Notes: a model not told the origin generated them from the letters alone. DNA of 64,000 bases from Cheiracanthium punctorium (GCA_038373885.1 JAWZYV010011616.1:186001-250000); one strand, 5' to 3'; shown: positions 25,441-37,388, numbered from the stretch's first letter. Numbers and translations: made by a program.

Positions 25441-25896
25441 CCCATTGAGGCGCAACCCTTTCCCAATGCTGAAAAAAGGGCAGCCGTTGCCAACGCTCGA
25501 CTTAACTACCAGCAAGATTGCGGACGATTGAAACGTTCATCGCCTGCTATAGATCAAGAGGACATTTTTGACGCAGCTGGCTGTGCGACACAGCCAGCTG
25601 CGTCAAAAGCTGCTGGCAGTTAAATCGTACGATGGCAACGGCTGCCCTTTTTTCAGCATTGGCCAGTCTATCCAGCTGTTCTCGCATTTTTCTGTTTTTC
25701 AGCAGATGTCAGTGCTGTTAAAAATAATCGTGACAATTTTTTTACGATAAATGACGTGCTTAAATGTAAAGGATTCTCGTGGAGCTATGTCACCCGAAAC
25801 TATTTTGATAGAAATCAAATCTATTCTTCGTGACTGGCAACAGTCAAAACGTCAGAGTTTGGTGTTCCGAGAGCGGGAACGCTGCGCGTTAAAGGG
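25441..25896. mobile_element. Second piggyBac-type MITE at TTAA, 456 bp
   Basis: TTAA at 25437-25440 and 25897-25900 brackets a segment starting CCCATTGAGGCGCAAC and ending GCTGCGCGTTAAAGGG. The tips match imperfectly as inverted repeats. It belongs to a different subfamily from the one at 24567. It contains a perfect 20-bp-stem hairpin at 25566-25608. The interior is GC-richer than the surroundings and non-coding. Confidence 0.8.
25566..25608. repeat. Perfect hairpin, 20-bp stem and 3-base loop
   Basis: TTTTGACGCAGCTGGCTGTG, loop CGA, then the exact reverse complement. It lies inside the second piggyBac-type MITE. The stem is too short and too perfect to call a microRNA from sequence alone. 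Confidence 0.85.
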
Positions 25897-26360
25897 TTAA
25901 ATTGATCATTTTGTAGAAGAGAGTCATCTCCCAAATATCGGGGAAAAAAAGAAATTTTAGATGCTACTTACATAGTTTATTTTATGGTTATTAGGCTCGA
26001 TTAACCACGATAATACATTATACTTTCATTTTATTCGAAACAGATTAACATCCCAAAAGAGTTATGCAATTACAGCACACGTAAAAAAAATGTATCCTAA
26101 ATCTTTGGTGAGGTTTAACAATAAAAATAGTTTATGACCTCTATCAGCTATGACCCCGGTATTCAATAAAGAACATGTGACAATGAATGTCCATAAGTAA
26201 GTGCATTTGATCCAAAGAGGAACAGCAGGCAAAACGAAATCCCAAACATTTGTCATCATTGTTGGAAAGGGTAAGAAATCGCGGTTAGCTCACGAAATTC
26301 ATCTTTTTTTGTCCGAAAATAAGCAATGTTTTAAAATTCATTTATTTACTTATATTTGGA

Positions 26361-28924
26361 TAGGGATGGACGCGAGACGTGCGAGACGTGAATCGGGGCT
26401 GTCTCGTCTCGTCTCGCAGTGGTAAACCTCTGTCTCGTCTCGCGTCTCGCAAAGAAATTGCTGTCTCGTCTCGCGCGAGATGTGAGACGTCTCGCGAGTC
26501 TCGCAAAATTAAGGACTGCGATTTCGTTACCATTTTATACTAACTTATTATTGGGATTTTATTGAAAATTAATATTAATAATAACAATTACTTACATATA
26601 GCCACATTAGTAGATATTAATAACTATATCAGCATATGTCGGCATTTGAAGTAAAAGAAATTGACATTTAATCCGTATATATAATGTCACACCGAAAATA
26701 TGTATTTATTTTTATTTACTAGCTGCGTGCCCGTTCTTCGCACTGTAGTAAACGAAAATTTTCCTAACATGAGTAATTTCAATTAATTCCAGTGATGTGG
26801 AATCTAAAATAAAAGCAAAATTATTTGACTCTTGATGTAGTTTGCGTCATGAGTATTAACCTGGCATCATTGCAATATAATGACTCAAAAAACTACGCCA
26901 GTGTCATTCGCGATCAGAAAAGTGAAAAGCTTAGCGGTTTGCAGAGAACTCCCGACTTTCAAAATGTGTTATTTCTACATCATACTGTAGTTCTACATCA
27001 TACTGTTCAAGTTGTAGCATTAAATACCTCACACTACATAAAATGGACAACCGTTTGTTTTAAAATAGCTGCGCACCCGCTCTTCATACGAGAAGTAGCG
27101 AACATTTTACTAAAATCATATCTGCATGAGACAAAACAGATTTTTTTTTTTTTTTTTAAGTTCAAGTAATCTTCTCTGTTGAAATTACTGCGGGATATAT
27201 TAACACAAATTAGAATTACTTATCGTTCGATTGGTTGTAAGATAACCCTTGAAAAATTATATACAGAACACTTTTAGTCTTTATTAAATCTCTATTATTT
27301 ACTTTAACGTCAATTTCAAGTCTCTAAAATATGTGTAATTTTTATATTAATGAATACAATATTATATTAACGATAATTATAATTATTTGCCTAATATTTC
27401 CAATAACATTACCGTGTGTGCATTTTTAGATTTCATTATAGTATCTCAGTTGGTTAATAGACGTCTTATTTGTTTGTTTATATTTTTAATTACTGAACAG
27501 TTAATTTGTTGACGACTATCCGTTTGTACTTTTCCACAATAATTTTTAGAGATAGTACTAAAGTCGTTATGGTCGCCCTGTTTACAGAAAAATTAAAAAA
27601 TAATCCCCCTAATGTATATCCAGTGTGGATTTTTTAGAAAAATGAAAAGACATCTAACAAGCGAAGATAATTTTAGAATAGGAACCCAACTGCAAGATAA
27701 AATGATGGGGAGGAAAAAAAATTATAAAAGTTTTGCAAGCCGAAGGAAGGGAAAACATTATAATATAAACGAAAAGAGAAATAGTTTTTTAAAAAATTGC
27801 TTGCATTTCTTTCCGTCCGATATTAATATATAAAAATAAAAAATGTCATTTTAATCTCTTTAAAATAGGCCAACAATAGGGATTTAACCGCCCCTAGAAA
27901 GTTGTTACCAGGGTGGGCGCCCCCCCCCCCCCTACGCACGCCGCAACGTGCGGGAAAGTTTGAGGATAATATCGGTACAAGGATATTGCAACCAAGGATA
28001 TTCAACCATATTTCAACCTACTCAGACTAAGCATCAATGCGAATGCAAGTTGCTCTACTTCTAATCTTTCTCTGATATACCTGAAACCCGATTATCACAG
28101 GGGCAAGGGGGGGGGCGGTATTCCGGTGCCCCTGAAGAAAAAAGGGGCCCATATATATCCCGATTATCTAAATTATAAATTCATATGTACTGAAATAGTA
28201 ATTGCGGGGAAAAAACTGAATTTGCTCTATAATATAGGTATTACCTAATTGTCTATCACTAGATCAAGTTAGAGATATTTTTTTGGGGTGATAAATACGA
28301 TTTGATTAAAGTACAAAAACTACAGTTAACTGAAATGCAATTTTCGAGTACAACAGCGGTCAAAACTGGGTTAAAATGCTTAAAAAAGGGGGGCTCAGTA
28401 AAGGGGCTTAATGCGTAAAAAAGGGGATAGTAAGGGGTGCCCCAAACTTAATGCCCCGGGCCCCGTCTAAAAGTGGTCAGATTTGAACATACCGTACCAC
28501 CTTTCCTATTTACTTATTATTTTTCTTTCAACTCTTCTGTTTTCTTTTTTTTTCCGCCTCTTTCTTTATCCTCTCCTTTGTGTGTTTTGTATATATCTCG
28601 TCTGTTTTAATTTTAAATGTTACGTGTTTGTGCGTATTGTAGAGTGCTGATAGTATACCAGGACCGAAAACGAAGGAGACACAAGTTAAACGGTAGAGGC
28701 TTCAGGCAAATTGTCGCTTTTCAGATCGTATTTATGCGAGACGAAAAAAAATACGAGAAATCTCGCGCAAGACAAGACTCAGTCTGGTCTCGCGTCTCGT
28801 CCCGCAAAATATTTTCTTTCTCGTCTCGCGTCTCGTCTCGCAAAAAAAATGCCTGTCTCGTCTCGCGAGACAATACGAGAACGCGAGACAATGCGAGAAT
28901 TCTCGCGTCTCGCGTCCATCCCTA
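26361..28924. mobile_element. Non-autonomous hAT element, 2,564 bp, 8-bp TSD
   Basis: The left end TAGGGATGGACGCGAGACG is repeated inverted at the right as GTCTCGCGTCCATCCCTA. The 8-mer TATTTGGA flanks both sides (26353-26360, 28925-28932). Both ends carry about 150-200 bp of repeated GAGAC/GTCTC words, while the middle is ordinary AT-rich DNA. No hAT transposase domain (BED finger, DDE or dimerisation motif) is recognisable. The interior has picked up other material: minus-strand Helitron-like 3' ends near 26719 and 27067, a run of 14 C near 27920, and a GC-rich fragment at 28085-28470 with GGGGCC words. Confidence 0.85.
26719..27110 (-). mobile_element. Helitron-like 3' ends on the minus strand
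   Basis: Read on the minus strand, GTGCGAAGAACGGGCACGC is followed by AGCTAG and then T at 26718, matching the Helitron terminus on the plus strand at 39797-39825 (hairpin with GCGAAGAACGGG, then CTAG before T). A diverged second copy (GAAGAGCGGGTGCGCAGCTA) ends near 27067. No 5' end was found, so both are fragments. Confidence 0.5.
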
Positions 28925-29466
28925 TATTTGGACTTCTTAAGAAATAAACATAGTACAAATCAAAAGCAAAAGATACATTTATTATATTAAAATTAAAATT
29001 AATTTGCCGTCTAAAGAATAAGAGTTGTTAAAAAAAAAAACATATACAAACAGCTGATTGCAACATGCATTTTCTCATAACGTTTTTTTAAATCAAAATA
29101 TCCTATATGTGCAGATAGTTCCACTTAAAAATATCGTATTTTTTAAAAAATAGACAGGTTTGACGGAAATTTGCAAGGTGATACGTTAACTTATTGAACG
29201 TTAATACATTCTTAATTCATATAAAGTGTCCAATAATTAACACTGTAATGAGTTTTTCTACATAAATTTGAATAATATTGATCGAAAAAGGATTACTTGA
29301 ATTACTATGAATTAATTTATGAAAATTTCAGACTCCTAATTAAGATTTGTTTTCTACGTAATGTACACATGCAAAACTAATATGGAATAATATTGAATGT
29401 ATCTTTAGTAAAAAAATAGTTATTTGTACGAAACTATTTTAATTCAATATACGTCAATTTGTAAAT

Positions 29467-29850
29467 TAAAATTAATTGAGAACTTTGCAAAATAATCCAT
29501 GTAAAGAAGATACTTATGAATGCAATCGTTTTGAGTGGTACGAAAAGTCCATACTACTGCAGTTTCAGAAAAGCGCCACTATCAGCACATGTAGAAAGGT
29601 TAGAACTGAAAGGTCTATTTTACTCTGTTGAATTTTCTACCCGTGTAGTTGTTAGAAATATTTTGCAACTGAAGAAAAAAAAAAGGAACAGATTAAAATA
29701 GACTTTCCAGTTCTAATCTTTCTACCTGTGTGGATATATGGAGCTTTTCTGAAACTGCAGTAGTATGGACTTTTCGTACCACTCAAAACGATTGCATTCA
29801 TAAGTATCTTCTTTACATGGATTATTTTGCAAAGTTCTCAATTAATTTTA
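29467..29850. repeat. Near-perfect inverted duplication, ~156-bp arms
   Basis: The left arm 29467-29622 and right arm 29694-29850 are inverted copies around a 71-bp spacer. The outer ~115 bp, from TAAAATTAATTGAGAACTTT through CTGCAGTTTCAGAAAAGC, is identical by eye; the inner ~40 bp has scattered differences. No element-type ends or target duplication are seen. A transcript would fold into a long double-stranded RNA. Confidence 0.9.
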
Positions 29851-31114
29851 CTTTGAACAACATTTTTTTGTTGAGTGTGCTTTTTAATATGCAAATTAAA
29901 TTTGTTGTTACAAGTTGTAGCCTGGTATATATGTAATAGATTAAGGAAGTGTCAGTTTTATTTTGACACTACCTCGTTACACATAAATTTATTAGTTCTT
30001 CATTTATTGTTTATATATTTCTTAAACGAGCCTGTTTGTTTAGATATGCTAAATAGTATAGAAAACAATCAAATTCAATATGTTGAATTTAAAAGAATCA
30101 CAAATCGTAGCAAAATATATTTTTAATAGAAGTAGGATCTACTTAAAAAATTTTAAAGGATTTTTCCACGTTTATTTATAATTATACGTCACAAAAAAGG
30201 CAGTATTATATAACATTTATATTTCTTTATAAATGCTATGTAATGCTTTTCAATAAAGTTAAAATTTACGGTTTATATTTTTAGAAGGTTCTACATGAAT
30301 ACTTTTAATCTATTCACTTTTTTTAAGTAGTCTAATCTAAAGTTTGGAATCACAAAACAAAATTGAAAATTCTCAATATAACATATAACGCTTTTTAAAT
30401 TTCCTTTAAACATCATATAAATTTATCTGTGATGAACATTCACTAAACATTATATATATATACAGTACATTATAATCATCAAGAAAAAAAAATTGAGCTT
30501 TTGCAGAAATATAACATATAATTTTAAATAAACTTTTGTTTTTACGTTAAATTTACCCATGATACACATTTAACCATTACACACTTAAACTACATACATT
30601 TAAAACCGATAAATAAACAAACTTAGAAAGGATGTATAAATTTTTCTGCTTATATGAAAGTTAGAAGCATTAGAAACTGTCATTTTAATAAATTGTAATT
30701 TTTTTCCGGTTTTCGAAAAAATATCACTGTTTCGGAAGAAAATACAAAATGAAAATACTACTTCTTAAATTTATGATCTGTTTTAAACAGAAGTTATATA
30801 TAAAGTTATACTTTCTTTTGAAATTACTTTTATCACAGGAAATAAATGTCCAGTTTATCTGACCTGGTAACTGAAATAAATAACGTTTAATACAGAAGAG
30901 AAACTTAATAATATATTGGTGTCAATTTACTCTTTGTTTTCTGTACATATCTTGTATATAAATGGTTTGAGTTAAAATAACAAATGTCATTTCTAATTTT
31001 TTTAAATATAATTTCTGTTTTCAAAGAATATATGTTTTTAAGAATATCAGTTTAAGGGATAGTAAACTATCAGAATATTTGTCTTGGCTCTTTTAACTGA
31101 CTTGCTGTAAAATA
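29851..31114. other. AT-rich DNA, nothing recognised
   Basis: No coding or repeat-end signal beyond short A/T runs. Confidence 0.5.
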
Positions 31115-31336
31115 TTTTTGTTTGTTTGTGTGTTATGGAAAGCTTACACGAGGGCATCTGCCTAGTTCGGAGGACTTTTTAGAGGGTTCTAACGCGTACT
31201 CCAGGTGCATCTGGAGAAAACCGATTAAAACTCCAGACCATTAAATCGACACCCGCGTTGCCGGGCCCGAACTCATTGACCTTCACGCTCCAGCCGACTC
31301 CATGTTCATTGCCTCATCAACTCGGCCATGGTGGGG
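31115..31336 (-). mobile_element. tRNA-derived SINE, copy 4 (minus strand)
   Basis: On the minus strand it starts CCCCACCATGGCCGAGTTG (A box), has a B-box-like GAGTTCGGGCCC, then the core GTCGATTTAATGGTCTGGAG and CGGTTTTCTCCAGATG, and ends in CCATAACACACAAACAAAC. The order matches the plus-strand copies at 4.9, 12.5 and 18.0 kb. No clear flanking duplication. Confidence 0.75.
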
Positions 31337-31741
31337 AGTTTTGTTTTCAATAAAATGAGGCAAAAGTAATGCGTCGTAACCTGGGTAAAGTTCTGCGGTT
31401 TGAATCCCAGCTGATCAAATAAACAGAGCCTACACGTCTAATGGACCCGTATGTTCTCTCAAGGTCTGTCTGCCAGTAAAACACCTCCTGTACCGTGATG
31501 CACTACATACATACACGGTGATGATGTTTTATGGAAAAAATATATAGAAGTTTTGAAACAATGCCAATGTATATTTCATCCAAAAGCCAATGTTCTTTGC
31601 GTTGTAAAGTCGCTTTTTTTCTTCTAACAAATACTGAGCAAGTGCAAAGCGTCATATCTTGGAGGAGACAATAATATGGAGGAGGCATTAGGGAGGAAAA
31701 GTGAAGCCACAACTGTAACCGGTTTTTCCTCCGTCCGCTTG

Positions 31742-31892
31742 TTCTGCTATGGGGAGAAAATGAAGTAACCCTGTGCGTAGCCTTGGGGGGCGTCGCTCGG
31801 AGTTAAAGAGCTGTTTTGAGCTCATATTATTTATTGAACCACGCCCCCGAAGACTACGCTTACAGTTACTTTATTTTCTCCCCATAGAAGAA
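31742..31892. repeat. Foldback with ~54-bp arms
   Basis: The left arm 31742-31795 (TTCTGCTATGGGGAGAAAAT ...) and right arm 31839-31892 are inverted copies with scattered mismatches, spaced by about 43 bp. It is probably a small foldback MITE; no flanking duplication could be fixed. Confidence 0.7.
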
Positions 31893-32022
31893 CCAGTGGA
31901 TGCTCACTCCATATTTACTATTCGTTCCTCCAAGCGTCATATCCAATTAGGCCCCCAATGACGCACTCTCTCTGTCCACTGATTGCTATCTATTCACAAT
32001 GTACACAGGCACCACGGAATAT

Positions 32023-33146
32023 CCCAGACAGCACAAACTTGTCCAGAACATGTCCATATGATATCATGGACAAGTTCGGGACATAACTGACATCCCCAAA
32101 TTTGTCTATATCTTGTCCATAATACCCCCAAAACTTGTCCATATGGCACAATACGGCGTCCATAATGATATCCTCTGGACAAAATATAGACATCCATATG
32201 GGCATGTTATGGACATCCAGAACTTATCCATATGGGCATGTTATGGACATTCATATGGACATGTTATGGACATCCATAATTTGTCCATAAAAAGACATTC
32301 TGTGGATATTTATCTCATATCCACAGTTTATTTTTATGCTATGGATAAGTTACTACCATAAAGGAATAGAAGTATCTGTTTCATCAGTAATTTCTGAAAT
32401 GAAATGAAGCTATTACAAGAACTGCTTGTAGGATCACACATATTTGAATCTTCAAAAATATTTTCATCGATCCTATTTTCAAATTCATTACGAAAATAAT
32501 TATAATCGTGCGCATTAATAGGCTTTGATTCAATATCATTCACATTACATTCAGCTTCAATAAGGAATAATTCATCATTAACTTCTTATTCAACATTTCC
32601 CCATTCCTGACGAGTCGACTTAATTTTTTTATTAAAATACACATTAAGTCAAAAAGTTGTACATTACCCCGTATTGTAAAGAACAGTGATATAGGCAAGC
32701 AATATGCAAGAAGTGCGCATAAAAATGCTATAATTAGCTGACAAGGAAACTTCAAATATATGGGTACTATCTACAACAACCACCACAGATTATTAAAAAC
32801 AACGTGCATACAAAAATGTTACTGCGCATGATCAAACAAATTGAGCCAATCAGAGTTTGTCGCCGATAGATTTTCCCATTTATGTCATAAAATAGACATG
32901 ATTGGGGTGTTTAGATGTCCATTTCATGTCATATAACAGACATAATATGGATTTTCCCGTTTTTGTCGTAATAAGACTTAATTGGGGTGTTACATGCCCC
33001 AATCATGTCTTATTCTAGACATATTATGGACTTTCCCAAAGATGTCGCTAAAATGATGTCCAGGAGATATGTTATCATAGACATAGACATGTTTTGGACA
33101 AGTTTGTCCAGATATGGACATAAATTGGGCAAGTGTGCTGTCAGGG
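32023..33146. mobile_element. 1.1-kb TIR element with TATGGACA repeats
   Basis: The left end CCCAGACAGCACAAACTTGT and the reverse complement of the right end (CCCTGACAGCACACTTGCCC) match over the first 13 bases with one change. Behind them both ends hold many short copies of TTGTCCATA/TATGGACA, at least ten in 32040-32300 and more in 32880-33125. The central 600 bp is AT-rich with minus-strand frames (32334-32543, 32540-32755) that match no family I know. Superfamily unassigned. Confidence 0.6.
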
Positions 33147-33817
33147 ATGACTGCTATAATTTGTTTTTGTTTATAATGTTTTTCTGGAGAGCAAAGATGC
33201 AAGACAGAAAATAGCCGTCTATTAGTAATTTAAACTCAACATAATGTCTGCTGAAAGACTAGAATAATAAAAACGATATTTTGAAGTATAGTACTAGTTG
33301 TAGACCAATTTCATTATTTCATAGAAAGATGCAAATCTTCAATAACATTAAGGTCTGGAGATTTATCGCCAAACATATAAGATGTCTCAAAGCTGGGTTC
33401 AGCTGAAGCAATGATTGTCAAGACTTACATATGAAAATACTTTGCTCATATATAAAACAATCACTGACAAAAAAATTACTTAAAGAATGGAGAGGGTGGG
33501 GGGGATGGCTGGTCTGTGGAGCTAATGAGTCGATATATACAATTCTTCTTGAAAGTTAGTGTTGACTCTATTTTACATCACAGGCATTCGTTTCTTTTCT
33601 TTACATCTCAAAGTCCGTTTAGTACATACCTATCAAAATTTAATAAATCCCACTTTCTTCCGTATCTGCAGCAAAATGGCATATCACTTTCACTATGTAA
33701 CGGATTGCCCTACAACTTTTAAATACTGTTTAAAGCTATCCCCATTAGAGTCGCTGTCAAAATGGTCCGAATTCCATCCTGCCGCAACACAAGCTCTATG
33801 CAAAAATCATACAATAA

Positions 33818-34032
33818 GCCCGTTTACATGCACAAAAATGCGAGATGAATGCCGGAACTTTCGCTGCTTTCTGCCACGCTTCCCCTACGTAGGGAAAAAA
33901 GCACGGGGTAGAACGATTCCTAGTCTAATGATGGGTAAATGTATTGATGACCTCCCTTTCTCATGATGCATTGCAGGTTTCCTCTATACTCTGCTTTGAA
34001 GCAGGATTTTCTATTTTGCCATGCAAACGAGC
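33818..34032 (+). mobile_element. 215-bp MITE, copy A
   Basis: It starts GCCCGTTTACATGCAC and ends CCATGCAAACGAGC, inverted copies of each other. The interior includes GCCGGAACTTTCGCTGC and CCTACGTAGGG. The same element lies inverted at 34137-34352, so the pair makes a large inverted repeat. Apparent open frames (33559-33966) are incidental. Confidence 0.75.
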
Positions 34033-34136
34033 CTATGTGTCTCTTACTTATAGAATAATCAGTTCAGCTTTCAAAACCAAGAGCCTTTCGTAGGGTCAGG
34101 GAGTACAAGACTATATCGGAGATCCGTTTTTCTGTC

Positions 34137-34352
34137 GCCCCGTTTACATGGGAAAATGGAAAATCCCGGGTAAAAGCAGAGTATAGGGAAAAACACGCAA
34201 TGCATCATAGGAAAGCGAGGTCATACCTGCATTCATCCTGCACTGGACTAGGAATCTTTCTACCCCGAATTTTTCCCTACTTAGGGAAAGCGGGGCAGAA
34301 AGCAGCGAAAGTTCCGGCATTGACCCCGCATTTTCGTCCATGTAAATGGGCC
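34137..34352 (-). mobile_element. 215-bp MITE, copy B (inverted)
   Basis: Read on the minus strand it starts GGCCCATTTACATGGAC and ends CCCATGTAAACGGGGC, and follows copy A throughout (GCCGGAACTTTCGCTGC, CCTAAGTAGGG, GATTCCTAGTC, ATGATGCATTGC). It lies 104 bp from copy A. Neither copy has a clear target duplication. Confidence 0.75.
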
Positions 34353-36977
34353 CTGTGTCTTTCCACGTGAATATTCCACAGGAAATAAATAAATAGATTT
34401 AGTCTTTTGAGTAGCTCTGTATATGAAATACATGCATAACTGTATGATACAACAATCCTAAAATGCAAAATTTTAACATTTTAATTTTAACATAATCGTG
34501 AGTTGAACTATGAAGTTGCAAATGTCCATGCATAAACGTATAGAAGTCACACCAAAACTAACAAAAATGGATTCACACTTGGTTAAAATGAATCGTATGC
34601 ATGCTTGTCTATATACGCAATTACATGCATATAGGAAAAGGAATTATGTAGGTAACTTGTCAAAGTAAATTCGGGAAATGATGAAAATAGATTTTTTTCG
34701 TCAAACTCTGTTTTTTCAATTACAATAATTCCCGTACTTTGTAAATTGAAGTAAAAAGGATAAGAGCTCTCAATTTTGATACCTTAAAATTTCATATTTA
34801 CATTTCAAAAATGCAAGTTTCGATCTTCCACCGTAATTTTTATTTTAGCAATATAGAATATTATTTCTCGTAACAATATATATTAAATATATAGATGCAC
34901 CAATTTAATATGCCTGTTGCATCCAATTGCGGCTTTATGAGAACAAAATTTCCACTTGAGCGTAAACATCCAAAAGGCAGAAGAAAATTTATTGCTATCG
35001 ATATTGCAATCTTTCACACGAAATATATTACAGTTAATGTTTGGGGTAACAGCTTATTCAGCGCACCATGAACAATGCTGAGTATCTGAGTATAAAATTT
35101 ATTATATTGCCCATTTCTGAGTTTTATAATAGGCTGCAATATTTACTCGCCGACATTCAATGCAGAAAAAATTGCGTAGCAAGCAATATTGTGCAACGAT
35201 CCGTTTTTAAATATTTTGGGCATAAATAAATTTAAAGAGGGACACAAACCAAATCAAATTTTATCAAAACTATTTTATTTTCTGAAGCTGTTAGAAGGAA
35301 ATTAAAAACAACTCTTTTAATTTAAGAATATATATATATATTAATAATATATGTTTATATATATGTTTTAATATAAGAATATCTATATATATATATAGAT
35401 AGATATAGATATATAGGTAGATATGTCATCAAGCTTCTATTTATTTTTGAAAGGAATTCATTTTAGAGAAAAATCATCTTAATAAAACATTTACTGACAT
35501 TGCCTATCCAACTGAAATATTTTATTGGAATTTCAATTGTTTAAAAAGAAAAAAAAACTTAAAGAATAATAATTTTTTGAAGATAAATATTTCAAGGTAC
35601 ACAAAAAGTAAGAATGTTTTGAAATTTTAATATATGTTAAATATTTGTTTCGTAAGGAATCATAAGAAATGATGAAAAAAGAGAGATTTCAGATTCTTAC
35701 ATAGAAGTTGGTAAAATAGAACTATGTATAATAATCCAACTAGAATGTACAACTGAAGTATTACTGAAGAGGATGATTTTAACTCAAAAAATCCCAAAAT
35801 CCATATTTTTCCAAAATAGGAAATTCTATAGGTCCCTTAAAAATTATATATGTCCCTTTCCCTCTTTGAATAAATTTTCTCAAATTCTGATTCAAATTTT
35901 CAAAACATTATACCGAAGTTGAGTGACAATCCCCATACTTTATCAAACATTCAACAAATATTCAAAATCGCATTTTTCTGTCAAAATTTTCATCTGACCA
36001 TAAATTAATATACCGCCGAAAGTCTTATAAAAATATTGCATACAGCAAACGACACTATTAAATGAAGAAAGTGAAACAGCAAACACAGCGATAATATTGC
36101 GTCGGCAAAAAAGTAATTGCATATTTTACAGGGAAATCAAACATATAAATTTTCAACCATGGAACCATTCTGCAAGTTCGACCGTAGCTGAGTAACTTTC
36201 GTGTCATGCTTGCAGTCAGAAGAGCAGAGAACAGATTTTCACTCGTGGCAACATTTCACCTCTTTAAGGGAACCTTCAAATACTCAATAACAATTTCAAA
36301 ATTAGAAAGAATTTCAAAATCGTAAGCAGTCGTTTTGCATTTTTACTATAAATCATGTATATGGACCAAGGAAGTTTTGTAGTCCCGGTTCATTTGGACC
36401 ACTGACTAAATATTCTAATTTCTACCCCTGATTTTCTCAGTACAAAAAAATTTAAGACAAGAAACAGTATTTTCCCTGCAAATAATATTTATTTCTTTTA
36501 ACTATCGCGAGTGGAATTAACGAAAGGTGAAAAATTCGGAAACTACAAATAGCTTTTTTCAATTTGCAGAAAGTCCCTTAAAATCGCGCAAAAAAGAATT
36601 CACAATATCTCCTTAAATTATCGTAGAAAATCTGCGAAAATATATATTTAGGGTAATATGAAGGTTTTTTTTTTTGTTTTTTGTTTTATAAAGTCAAAAT
36701 AGAGTGATGCTATCGAGAAAAACGAAGTTGATGCAGAATTAAATATGAACACAACCTCTCATGCAAAATAAAATTAATAGTAAATTAAAGTATACGTTAT
36801 TTACAAACGAATGGTATATATAACTTTGCTCTACGACGAACGACAGCCAAATAAACTGCAAGTGAACGTTTTCTTTGCAGATGTACGTGAAAAGAATTGC
36901 AATTTGTTGCATGTTGGCTGTTTTTTAAGCTGACAGTATTTTGCCCATCAGTTTAAAAGCTCATTTTCGTAAATGGT
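34353..36977. other. AT-rich DNA with a TA-rich microsatellite zone
   Basis: Simple TA/GATA repeats at about 35325-35425. Otherwise nothing recognised. Confidence 0.5.
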
Positions 36978-37232
36978 ATGTCGAAAATTATGGGTAATAT
37001 TGAAATGGATTTCATACCATCAACTAAGGAATCGGAGAACAAAGATGCTAAATGCATCTTCTCTAAGGAAAATTTCTCCGAAAATCAACGGGGAGAAATT
37101 CTGATCAATGCTTCAGCTGTTCACTCTGAACTCCCCTTCACTCTACCGGAGCAGAGCAAGAAGATTATGTGGTCAACTTTTGTGAATAGACTAATCTTAA
37201 TAGAACATAAACTTAAAAACACGGTTTTATAG
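36978..37232 (+). pseudogene. Possible pogo-like transposase C-terminal zinc-finger remnant
   Basis: The 84-residue frame contains DAKCIFSKENFSENQRGEI followed by an L-I-N-A-S-A-V-H-S segment. In pogo/Jerky-like transposases of arthropods a PHD-like finger often ends the protein as C-x2-C-x3-F-S-x4-GE-x-W-I-x-C ... W-x-H-x2-C. Here several Cys and the Trp appear replaced or lost, as in a decayed copy. Nothing upstream shows the DDE domain. The call rests on one motif. Confidence 0.4.
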
Positions 37233-37388
37233 TTAAAAAATAACTGTTTTATGAAGTATAATCAGTTTTTCCAAATGCTTAAACCATATATTCCATTTTG
37301 CCCAACTGTTTCATATTAACCTGCATTTGTAACTGCTTAAAAAATAATTTTTTCAATAACAAGAAAAGAAATGATGCATTAGTATGTA

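Larger units (their letters stand above)
24469..25913. mobile_element. 0.7-kb TIR element, copy 2, split by two TTAA insertions
   Basis: The left end CAGGGTGATCTATTTAAAAG and right end ATTGATCATTTTG match copy 1 at 14962-15682. The interior follows copy 1 in order (TTAAGTGTGGGAG, CTGTTACA, AAAATTATCGCAGGATTAA). Two segments absent from copy 1 are present, each inserted exactly at a TTAA: 24567-24841 and 25441-25896. Removing each with one TTAA gives back the copy 1 order. The host element therefore predates both insertions. Confidence 0.8.

Noticed and set aside
29467..29850. MicroRNA precursor
   Set aside because: Arms are far too long and too perfectly paired for a typical pre-miRNA; a hairpin siRNA source is the better hypothesis.
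33559..33966. 135-residue plus frame
   Set aside because: Its second half is inside a non-coding MITE whose inverted copy does not preserve the frame.
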